Source: Bolinopsis microptera
Taxonomy: Eukaryota; Ctenophora; Tentaculata; Lobata; Bolinopsidae
DNA length: 64,000 nt
NCBI RefSeq assembly: GCF_026151205.1
Contig: NC_087079.1
Location: 12,018,635 to 12,082,634 of the forward strand
Direction: 5' to 3'
Shown here: piece after piece, positions 32,311 through 42,053 of the stretch
How positions within the stretch are numbered: the first letter of the stretch is position 1
Layout: the number at the start of each line of letters is the position of its first letter
Notes under the pieces: generated by a model
Database searches by the model: none
What the model was told of the DNA's origin: nothing
The model's input: the letters and a program-made list of their open reading frames with translations, nothing else
Translations under genes and position numbers: made by a program

Positions 32311-33236
32311 CACCATTAAGGTGGTGCGTCATACGTCCACATAGTCAACCTTCAGAGACATGATAAAATTATAGCGCTTTCTCGTTGAGGAGGTTGCTCT
32401 TACCAGTTCAGCTTTCTTTGAGTTTGAGGGTGGTGTGTATATATATGTAGCGGTACTGAGTTACAAAGGTTCCTCTTGTGCAATCTCTCCAATCACTAGG
32501 ACTATTTTGTTACTTTTGATTTTGCAATTGGTTTTATGAAATTATAAATGGAATATATTCTTATTTTATGACTTTATTGTTTATCATAATATGATAAACA
32601 ATGAAATATTGTGTATAAAGTAGAATGGATTCCATGAAATGTTTATAATACAGGATTTTCAAAAAAGGCAACCATGTGATCAGTGTTAATAACCCACAAA
32701 TTATTCTACAGTTGTTCAGGCAAGGTGGTTCCGCCGCGCCGTGCAGCTCCTCAATGCCTTGAACTTTTGGGAGTCGATTCGGTTTCAAATTCTGAACATA
32801 ATGCACTAATTATAAACGACAAAGTTCCATAAGCTCTTTATGAAATCCTATCAGTGCCTATCTAGCAGAAAAATGAATGGGCCAAATAAAAAGGTTCCTG
32901 ATGGATTTTTGCATGAAATTTTGAACACAGATTCCGCAGCATCATAGCACACGGGAAGTTTCAAGTTGCTAGCTTAAATTTGAGGCGAATTATCAACGAA
33001 ATAAACTATGTTGCTTTCTTTGAAGCACACTGCGTTTCTAGTACCTCTTATTTCAAGTTGTACATTCTTTTGGTTTGAAATTGCGTAACTGATGAAATTT
33101 GTTGACGAATGAAATTCAAGCCAGAATTTGTTGATAAAAATTAAATATTGAATGGGCGGCTCCAAATTTTATGCAGGAAAATTCTGTTTGCTTTTAGGTA
33201 GAACACAGAACTAATTGACTTTTCCTTGTAAAGTTG
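32311..33236. other. Downstream intergenic, nothing recognised
   Basis: AT-rich sequence between ZNF277 and a MITE. No exon or repeat copy was identified. The AATATTGAATGGGCGG string near 33145 recurs near 10085-10115, so a dispersed repeat scrap is possible. Confidence 0.4.
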
Positions 33237-33627
33237 TAAGGGGTCGTTCACATATTACGTAATCAATATTTTAGCAATTTTTACCCCCCCTCCCCCCTTC
33301 CGTAATCAACCGTAATCAAGACCCAACTCCCCCCCCCTCCTGACAGCAATATTACGTAATCATGGCCCCCTTGAATTTTTTCCTAGAAAACACTTTTCTC
33401 TACGTTTCATGCTACCCTGATCTGTGATCATGCTATCATGATGAGCCAAAATCATTGTTATGATATCCGGCCAAGCACTACTTTCTATTATAGCCGTATA
33501 TTCAATCAATTTCTAAATTTTATCACTATCAGAGTGAAATTGAGTGGAATTTGAATTAAAATATTGTCAAATTGTTATTATTCTAGAGGGTAAAAAAGAA
33601 AATTTTGATTACGTTATCAACGGCCGA

Positions 33628-33673
<46 letters not shown>

Positions 33674-33754
33674 ACCCCCCCGTAATCAACCGTAAGCATT
33701 TGGAAACCCCCCCTCCCCCCTCGGCTGATTACGTAATATGTGAACGACCCCTAA
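33237..33754. mobile_element. PIF/Harbinger-type MITE with long C-runs
   Basis: The element spans 33240-33751. It has perfect 26-bp terminal inverted repeats starting GGGGTCGTTCACATATTACG and ending GTAATCA, flanked by TAA on both sides (33237-33239 and 33752-33754). A 3-bp TAA duplication fits the TWA target of PIF/Harbinger. The interior repeats CCGTAATCAACCGTAA and contains a poly-C tract of about 45 bases (33631-33678). A one-end relic lies at 39335-39395. There is no transposase. Confidence 0.88.
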
Positions 33755-33966
33755 GCGGAAGAGATAGCGAGGGTGGAGGGGTTAGTTGAACAGTGTAGTG
33801 ATAATACAGATAACCAATATTGGTGATCAATAAGTGTGCACTAAAACTGTATGATGAGCTGTTACCTGATAGATCATAGAACTAGAGCTACTCTAGTAGT
33901 ACTCATCGTCATAGAGTACTCATCGTCAAACTTGAAAGTTTCAATTGTTTATCTCTCACACTAACT

Positions 33967-34057
33967 TTAACACGAAAGTCGTGTTAAATTTGATACCGTG
34001 GTGTCAGTAAATGGCAACAGATATACCTATATATTTCGTCTCGCTTTATATACAATA
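33967..34057 (-). repeat. Family C repeat, short copy
   Basis: GTGGTGTCAGTAAATGGCAA and TCGTCTCGCTTTATATA match the inverted family C core at 52640-52720 and the reverse complement of 8630-8700. It ends about 200 bp upstream of the ARL8 start codon and could lie within its promoter region. Confidence 0.7.
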
Positions 34058-34254
34058 TACATACATGCAATGTTACATAATATCTTATATAGTACGATAT
34101 GTAGCATGTATGTATCATGTATCACAATTATATGTATCATATTATATGTGTCATATATTATAATTTTATGTAACATTAATTACAGTTAATTGTTACAGCT
34201 AATTAAGTTTTCTGTTAATAGGATGAACTAGCACAGTTTAAGGGAGACGTTAAG

Positions 34255-36536
34255 ATGGCCAGTATTGTTCAACGTTTCCTCGATTGGATCAGGTCAGATG
34301 ACTGCAAAGTGCAACTATTTTGCAATTATTGGTTTATAAAGTACATTTTGTCGTGGTGATTTATTTATATAATTATACTCAAAAGTCAAAAATGTGTCCA
34401 AGAGTATTTGATGTTTTTGTCAGGTCGCTGTTCTGGAAAGAAGAGATGGAATTGACACTGGTCGGTATGCAAAATAGTGGCAAAACTACTTTTGTTAACG
34501 TTTTAGCGGTAAGATAAATACATACACTTATTTTGTATTAAATTATATGAAAATTGTACAAAACCTTTCGACCTGATTCTATTTAAATAAAAACTATAAA
34601 GCAATGCTATGACACATTTCTAATTTTAATTTTCAGTCTGGGCAGTTTAATGAAGACATGATTCCTACAGTCGGCTTCAACATGAGAAAAGTTACTAAAG
34701 GGAATGTTACTATAAAGGTTACTATATACTTTATAATGTTACTATAAAGCTAAAGTTTACTATATAGTTTATGTTACTAATTTATGAAAATTTGGCTCTA
34801 TCGTCCATTTTTGGGTTTCACCCTGTACTTTATAACGTTACTATATAAAGGTGAATGTTTGCATCGTCACGTGATCCAACAATGTGGATTTCACCAACAC
34901 CTGACAAATGACATGTCCGCTACTGTTCGTGAATCTTCCTTTGGCATTTTGACCAATATTTGTATTCGAACATTTTGAACATGACCTAACTTACTGATGT
35001 AAGTGATCTATTGTAGATAATATAATACGGTTTATCACTCATTCACACAGATAGATGTCTTTGTAATGTTCAATGAGCTATTAGCTTTATATCACGAGAC
35101 TAACGTGTATACCAGCTCGTGACCTCGCCGTACTGTATTCTGTATAAGCCACAGCTTTAGTATACAGCGTTATTAATGCTTCAAACATATTGTACTTAAT
35201 GTGCACATTATATAATCAATGTTTATATTTCCAACCAAATGTTCGGGTTTAATTCTTATAGAGTATAGTATAGACCCAGTATAGACCCCGTATAGACCCA
35301 GTATAGACCCCTACTATCTCCTGCCAATTATGGGATATTTCCACTATCCACGACTTAACCAATAGATTGCTTATTAAATATGTAATATGTAGCATGTAAT
35401 ATGTAACATGTAATATGTAACATGTAGCGTGTAGTATGTAGCATGTAACATGTAATATGTAATATGTAATATAACTATCACCCAGTTGTGGGATATCGGC
35501 GGACAGCCTCGTTTTAGAAGCATGTGGGAGAGATATTGCAGAGGTGTGTCCTGTATAGTGTACATGGTTGATGCGGCAGATCACGAGAGATTAGAGGGGA
35601 GCAAGCAGGAACTGCACAATCTACTGTCCAAACCTCAACTTGTTGGCATTCCGGTACGTCTTTAAATATGAATGTGAAATTACGAATTATTTAACTGTTT
35701 TAAGGAACATGTTATCTCATTATTACATATTTACACTTTTGCTTTTGGGGATTTACATTAGATAAATTATATTACTTGGCTAGTGGCAACAGAGTACTTG
35801 AGCATCATCAATGTTGCATGGTATAATTGTGAACAGAAGTTGTGAGATTATACTACAACATATTTTTACGTATATCTTAGTATAATGTTGTTTTAATCTT
35901 CAGGTGCTAGTTCTGGGGAATAAGAAAGATCTGCCAAACTCGCTGGATGAAAACCAGCTTATTGACAAGATGTAAGTAGCATCCCTCTCTGGAACAGCTA
36001 ACAAATAATTGGGAGGTATTTGATGTTTATGGTAACTTGGTAAGTTATATAAATTGTTTATGGTACGGCACGAGACAACAGTCATGGGAACATTTTCCGA
36101 TCAAAATTTGAGATCTCCTCTCTGTGGGGTGGTCACACAACGTGATGGCCCTGTTAAAGCTTAACAAATCTCAACATGTGTGACATACTACATAGGTAGG
36201 TGACTTTACTAGTGACTACCCTCTCCCGTTGTGTTTATCTAGTGAGGAACAGTGATATAAGTTTAATCTATTACAGGGAGTTAAAGTTAGTGACGGATAG
36301 AGACATATCGTGTTACTCGATATCCTGCAAAGACAAACACAACCTAGGTACCTTACACTGGGTCTTTACATTTTCCCATCATTTTATTTCTTCTGGTACA
36401 TTTCTTGTTTACTAATTACATAACATCTTGTTGTAACTTTTAAAAGTTGTTATCACAATATTTAGTGCATACAAAAGTTATATTTTCAGACATAACGATG
36501 CAGTGGATAATTTCACGAAACAAAAACAGAAAATAA
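34255..36536 (+). CDS. ARL8: ADP-ribosylation-factor-like GTPase ARL8, seven exons
   Basis: Exons 34255-34292, 34424-34508, 34637-34717, 35486-35653, 35904-35971, 36277-36347 and 36490-36536 give 185 residues, matching the family's 186. The N-terminal amphipathic helix lacks Gly2, as in ARL8, which is N-acetylated and not myristoylated. [14 protein letters not shown] precedes the P-loop GMQNSGKT (27-34), then switch [11 protein letters not shown], the [20 protein letters not shown] switch II block, NKKD and the SCK guanine motif. All nucleotide-binding residues are present, so the enzyme should be active. ARL8 sits on lysosomes and recruits kinesin through SKIP/PLEKHM2 and tethering through HOPS. 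The P-loop has N30 where vertebrates have Tyr. A MITE and a family C copy lie just upstream; intron 3 holds two tandem arrays. Confidence 0.97.
35255..35472. repeat. Two tandem arrays in ARL8 intron 3
   Basis: 35262-35312 has four units of about 15 bp reading GTATAGACCC(A/C). 35378-35472 has about nine diverged 10-bp units of the form CATGTAATATGTAA. Both lie in the largest intron, ending 13 bp before the exon 4 acceptor, so length changes could affect the branch-point region. Confidence 0.85.
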
Positions 36537-37378
36537 ACAGCCCTAACACACCCCTCCTCCCCTTCCTACTGACTCTCAAAACTCCTCTGTCAATGTTTAT
36601 TCCGTGTTAACAAATATAACCATGTTTTATAGTCTTATTTGGAAAAAGACCAAATCGATGACTTCCAAATTGTTTTGTGCTCAATTCAGGTTTTAAGTTT
36701 GATCAAACTGCTTAGCTTGAGTTTAAATATTGTGTTTCTTGAGTTTTACTATATGAGGTAAAGAACGATTGTGAGCCAATGATACCGCTGGACGATCTGA
36801 AATCACGGAGTTAAATGAACTTTCTGGTTGTACATTCATCGAAACGATGACATTTTTAAGTTAACGTTAGTTTAACGTGCATAAATGTTTCAGTGTTACA
36901 TCAAATAATAGAGCATGCAATGGTCTGGTAGTTGTTTTGTCTTTTTGAAAATTGGCAACTTTGACGATGTTTTGATTTACGTATCTTTATAATCGTGGTC
37001 AGACCTACGATTACATGTAGTAAATTGGTGAAATAAAAGTTGCTTTGTCAATTGATTTTGTACGAGAATTTATTATGAAGTTCCTAGTTTTCGTATGGGA
37101 CATAACCAAACTTTAACTGTACGACTAGTAAATATGTCAACTTTATATACAGAGTATTGCTATTTTCGCGCATAGGACGCGCGCGCATAAATATTAGTCG
37201 GCTGGCTAGCTGCGCTCATATTGCATATCATATAATCAATAATGAGTCATAATAATAAGTTATAATCATGATAATGTTTCACTCTCCCTGGGACTATCAC
37301 GCGACCTGAGCTCACACATTACATGTAACAAGACCCGCAGCTGAACCCAAAATGCAAAAGGTACGCTCCTCACCTGGG
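36537..37378. other. ARL8 downstream region, no gene recognised
   Basis: AT-rich. It includes the ARL8 3' UTR, for which no single clear polyadenylation site could be fixed, and a short GC-rich CGCGCATAGGACGCGCGCGC string near 37155. Confidence 0.4.
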
Positions 37379-37597
37379 GGATGATGATTAATCACTCGAC
37401 TGTCGACTGTCACGTGACTTTCTCAACCCGTTCTCTTGTCTACAATCTTGCTAGCTGGCTGAACGACTATTCGAAACTCTAACCCTCTTATCTGATCATA
37501 TAACCCCTTACCTAATCCTTAACAAAAGCATACGCTGAAACCCTATACTAACGAGAAATTAGACTAACTTCCTTATACGTACGGTCATTTCACGTGA
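37379..37597 (-). repeat. Family E repeat, copy 2 (inverted)
   Basis: The reverse complement of 18159-18368 over about 215 bp with scattered changes: ATGATGATTAATCACTC, CACGTGACT, AACCCGTTCT, ATTCGAAACTCTAACCC and GGTCATTTCACGTGAT. It is non-coding. Confidence 0.75.
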
Positions 37598-38221
37598 TGA
37601 TTTCACATACATAGCTAGGTAGTGCGCCATCGACAGTGAGCCGCGCGTGCCGACTGTGGGATGGTTTTTAGCGCTAATTTCGGCCAGCACAATTTTCTTC
37701 AAACAAATAGATATTAAGTATTCTTCCCGACCTCCGATTGCAACAAAAATTGGTAAGCTTACTCATAGACTTACAAGAAATGTATCCGAAAAGTTTAAAG
37801 CATATCCAACCATCAAACATTATGTTACAGCTAAAAGCACCGTATTTTGCCCCATTTTGATCACTATATCAACTCCGATATCCACCAAATTTTTCGGACA
37901 GTTGTAAAAGCCCTATTGGAAGGTCGTCACCAATTTTCAGAATGATCTCATTCAAGGAACTGAAGATATATCCAAATAATACGACAAAAATAAACGAATT
38001 TGGTCAAATTTGGTCAAATTACGCGACTTTTACATCTAATTTTGCTCCAAAAGCCGCGCACCATCAAATATGGCACCTAGCTGCAAAACTCACTAATCTT
38101 TCCAAAAAGATATGACAAATTTGGTATTGTGAAAATTCTCACAGTCTAGAAAACAATGGTACAAAAATTTTTAAAATCCGAGCAAGTTTATTTTTATGGT
38201 GCACCTCCTAACATAGCCATT
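37598..38221. other. Intergenic, nothing firm
   Basis: A short frame (37647-37907, plus) reads through AT-rich DNA without a recognised domain. Much of this segment resembles generic repeat DNA, but no second copy was seen in the window. Confidence 0.35.
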
Positions 38222-38402
38222 TGTATACGCATACTGCGTGACGCGCGCTACTGCAAGCGAGAGGGCTCTGGTTAGAGTTGATTGACGATGTCAATCCGTC
38301 GAGATCGTTGCTCTGCGAAGCAGAGCAACGATCGTCGACGATGCGAAGCAAGAATGCTAGTTCGCGCCGCGCGGCGCGTCGAAGCGGCGAAGTCCTCCAA
38401 TG
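38222..38402 (-). repeat. Family B (shortened) joined to inverted family D
   Basis: 38222-38275 has the family B end GCTACTGCAAGCGAGAGGGC with its middle deleted. Directly after, 38280-38402 is the reverse complement of family D at 9737-9857 (GATTGACGATGTCAATCC through GCGGCGCGTCGAAGCGGCGA). The B-D neighbourhood recurs at 9.4-9.9 kb with D in the other orientation. Confidence 0.75.
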
Positions 38403-38450
38403 GTTAGAGCAACGTGATGATCGAGAAAGTTTTCTGCCAATATTTCGCTA

Positions 38451-38547
38451 AGGGAGCTGAAACCAGGTTTTCGATCAAACGCTGCCATTTGTAGTCAAAC
38501 GTCGCCAACAGTTGCTCTCGTCCAATGAAATCGCTGCATTTTGCAAG
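38451..38547 (+). repeat. One-armed copy of the 249-bp MITE
   Basis: Matches the left arm of the element at 18933-19181 (AGGGAGCTGAAACCAGG through AATCGCTGCATTTTGCAAG). The centre and the second arm are absent, so it is a truncated relic. Confidence 0.8.
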
Positions 38548-38935
38548 TTATTATGCACCCAGGAAAAGTTACCGGCTGGTGGTGGTACTAGAGTTGGTTT
38601 AATTTAAACAGACGGCTCGACCTCGCGCGCGACAGCAAGCATGATTTGCACGCGTGGCGCATTCCAATGTTCAAGCAGCTACCACGTGACACAATTCAGC
38701 CAACCAGAGTACAGGAATCCGCAAAGTTAAAGTTGCAAACTTTTGATCGGCCCGAAAGGGGAGTTTTCTGGAGATTTTGAGATAACTCAACAATTACGTT
38801 GTCTTGAATTTTCCTCCTGGAGAGGTAACGTTACTTTTAAAAAAGGAACATGTTACAAAAAACCGGAAGTCTCCAACTCTTTTACTTTCAAAGTTAAGCC
38901 CCATCCGGTCAGGGTTCCTGGGAGTGTCCGAAAAT

Positions 38936-39015
38936 TTAACGGTTGATACTCGTGACTCGTAAAATATTTGTTCCAACTCAGCTCGGCGCGCGTCCTGGTA
39001 GGTTGTAAACCTACA
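38936..39015 (+). repeat. Family A repeat, copy 3
   Basis: TTAACGGTTGATACTCGTGA, CGGCGCGCGTCCTGGTAGG and TTGTAAACCTACAA match family A at 40-138, with the internal CCGTCGACGAGTCG block missing. Confidence 0.75.
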
Positions 39016-39109
39016 ACCGAAAATACATTGATTTAAGTTGGTTTCAACTGTTATGTCGGGGGCCCTTTTAGAACAATCTCGAAGATCGACTGAATTAAAG
39101 TGATTAAGC

Positions 39110-39210
39110 TTGATTGACGATATCAATCCGCGTCCGTCGCGAAGCAGAGCAACGATCGAAGCAGAGCAACTTTGCGCGGCGCGTCGAAGCGGCGAAGTCC
39201 TCCAATGATT
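39110..39210 (-). repeat. Family D repeat, copy 3 (shortened)
   Basis: TTGACGATATCAATCCG, GCGAAGCAGAGCAACGATC (repeated) and GCGGCGCGTCGAAGCGGCGA followed by AGTCCTCCAATG match the inverted family D copy at 38280-38402, with an internal deletion. The Harbinger-type end relic follows at 39335. Confidence 0.75.
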
Positions 39211-39399
39211 AAGCACGCTTGTACCTGCAACCTGGGGACCCCAACACCCAAGTTTACAAGTTATTATTTTTATAAACATAAAGAGAATAGAGATACGGTG
39301 GGATTTGACATTTGATTTGTATGAACAATGAAATATGGGATCGTTCACATATTACGAAATCATTTTCAATTTCACTTCCCCCTGTATTATCAGTTTTAC

Positions 39400-40300
39400 A
39401 CATAGCTATTTTAGCTTTAAAAATAATATTCCAAGTGGTTTGTATTAAAGTGCATATATTGATTTTGAATAAATTGTGAAAGATTGGATCTCGATTCATG
39501 AAGTTAAAAAAATGTTGTTGCTTTCTTGAAATTTATTGTTTTCTTGAACTAAACAGGGAATTGTTATGAAAACACTGAAATTGAACATTTATCGAAAATT
39601 ACCACGGCACTCTTCGATGTGAATATCAGATTCACACTCCTAGATCATAAAAAGTCGAGGAGTGTTTGATAGGCGAGGGCCTGAACTACATCTTGTTGTG
39701 ATGTGCATTTATGGAATTTTATTTTTAGTTGACAATTTTCAAAGTTACAAAGTGGTTTATTTTCTACCCGTTTGTATTTATTAATTCATTAATGGAATTA
39801 TAGGTGTCTAACCTCATAGTTAGACTATTGAGAAAAGAAATTTTTTTGAGAAAAGACAATTTTATTATTTTTCACCAATTCAATACACAATCAATCAATA
39901 AATATATATCCGAATAAACTTGATTTCAAAGTAAATGATACTAGTATGCTAAGTTTTACCATTGCTAAATTTATATGCATATTATTTGGAATACTGCGAT
40001 GTAGTGAAGCATGTGAAAACGAGGATAAGATTTGTAATGTTGAGAACAACTCTTATTGCTCTACTAGGGTACAGAGGAAAGAAGGTGGAAACCAAACATG
40101 AGACCCCTTTATCAGAAGTCTCATACAACCTCATCCCTGCCCCTATAATCGAGTAGATCGTTTCTTGAAACTTGTGTTTATATTTGATAACCACATATAC
40201 ATGGGTGGGACATAAGCACATTATTTCATTTCATTTCATGCGCTAATCTTACTAATTATTTTTATCAATGAGTGCCTGCCTGATTGAGATACTTTTGTCT
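39400..40300. other. Intergenic, nothing recognised
   Basis: AT-rich with no exon-like or repeat features that I could support. Confidence 0.4.
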
Positions 40301-40304
40301 GGTA

Positions 40305-40483
40305 TGACTTGCTACTATGTAATTGATGTAATAAATGCCAAAAGTTTGGTCATTACTCAGCCCAATGCAAAGCAGCTAACCATGTCTGTGCTCATTGTAC
40401 TGAAGATCATGAAACTAACTCATGTACAAATAAAGACACAAATTCATTCCATCCCTCCTGTGTAAACTGTAAAAATTCTAAAA
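40305..40483 (+). pseudogene. ORF1 zinc-knuckle fragment of a LINE
   Basis: In the frame with CNKCQKFGHYSAQCKAANHV the segment carries C-x2-C-x4-H-x4-C, then CAHC...DHETNSC, and ends near FHPSCVNCKNSK before a stop and an (AAAT)n run. Gag-like ORF1 proteins of Jockey/I-type LINEs have exactly such successive CCHC knuckles. Only this end survives. Confidence 0.65.
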
Positions 40484-41095
40484 ATAAATAAATAAATAAA
40501 TAAAGTCAATTTTTACAGCACAGCAATATATATCTAAATATCAGATCCTCTGTAATCATAATGTATAAAAAAAGGAGCTTTTCTCTGTGCTGAAGGATGA
40601 ATCAAGGCAGATCATGGTTCTGTTAGCAGGCCACCCTAGTTATGGACAATACATATATATAAAATAATTAAATTATAATTTTAAAATTGTGTCAAGATTG
40701 AACTAAAACATAACTCAGGGTAAAATAGACGTATTCCCTTCGTCAAATTAACTATTTACAATACTAAACTTAAACGAACTCCGGGTAAAATAAACGTAAT
40801 CCCTTTGTCAAACTTGCTATTTACAATAAGTTAATAAATTAATACGGTTGAAAATTATTTCATATTCAATAACAATGTAGCATCAATATAATTGATACAA
40901 ATGAGGAGCATACAGTGAGAATTGCACATAACAGGAGGACTGGAGGTATGGAGCAATAATGATTGACAGTGCACCTTTCCACTGATGTTCCTAATTTCCT
41001 GTAATAGCTTAATAGGCATGGAAATACTTTGATTGCAGGGGATAGATTGGATTCACTTATGTACTGAGATAACTTAACCGAAATAACATAACTGC

Positions 41096-41952
41096 CTAGA
41101 TACATTGGCTAGTGTTGGGTGGGATCATGAATTTATCGTAAGAGTTATCCCCTTGGTAATTCTCATCAGTTAGCAACATATTCATAAGAGTTTCTTTGTA
41201 TAACTTAGAAAATTTCTTAACGTCGTCACACTCTCTAAGGGACTTTGGTAATATGTTCCAGGCCTTAGTTCCTAGATAGTTAAACTCCTTGTGAGATCTT
41301 GATTTAGGAGTATAAAGATTGCAGTTTTCTGCCTCACGTGATCCACCAGAAATATACGAAAATTTCCCGATAAAATGCTTTGGACATGTTTCATTGATTA
41401 TACGGTACATATATGAGCTAAGATGAACCTGTCGTCTCAAATGGAGAGGAAGCCATCCCATATTTTTGTATACATTAACCGACCTCTCTCTGATGTTTAC
41501 ATCTAGGGCTATTTTAGCAACCTTTTTGTACATGATATCTAACTCTCCTAGTCGTTTTTTATATGTTCTTGACCAGATGGTGTCTAAGTAGTCAAAATGT
41601 GGCAACATAAGTGCATTAGCAAACATCTTCCTGAACTTAAGAGGGAGAAGTTTTTTTGATCTATACATAGCACCAATTCTTTTGGATATCTTTTTCTTAA
41701 TGTTATCAATATGTTCATTAAATGTCAATCTGCTGTCAACTATAAGTCCAAGGTACTTATGGGATTTAGTTTCACAGATTACCAAAGTAAGGTCATCACA
41801 AATTTCAACAAGGATGGCATCAAGGTTAGGCTTAGAGTCAAGGATCATTAGTTTTGTTTTTTCATTATTCAGGGATAGTTTATTAGCCTGAAGCCATCTG
41901 ATAACTAATTTCAACTCTTGTTTGATGTTACCATAGTTTCCTCTAGATATAT
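41096..41952 (-). pseudogene. Truncated LINE reverse transcriptase, C-terminal third
   Basis: The minus-strand frame is open for about 285 codons, from near 41952 to a stop at 41096. It starts after the polymerase motif C. WLQANKLSLNNEKTKLMIL and KYLGLIVDSRLTFNEHI are the conserved motif D/E region of Jockey/CR1-type RTs. The LPHFDYLDTIW and KAWNILPKSLREC blocks are the usual C-terminal signature. The catalytic core is absent, consistent with 5' truncation. The 3' UTR lies to the left (to about 40860). No stops interrupt it. Confidence 0.8.
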
Positions 41953-42053
41953 TGTCAAAATATAATGCATTCTAAGAGAACTGATGAGCAATACACTCAC
42001 TCAGCCACAGACAGATCATGCCCAGCGTATATCTCTGAACAGCACAAGCTTAA

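Noticed and set aside
33544-33789. Frame with a long poly-proline stretch
   Set aside because: It is the translation of the poly-C tract inside the Harbinger-type MITE.
41682-41891. Plus-strand frame opposite the truncated LINE
   Set aside because: Antisense shadow of the LINE reverse transcriptase.
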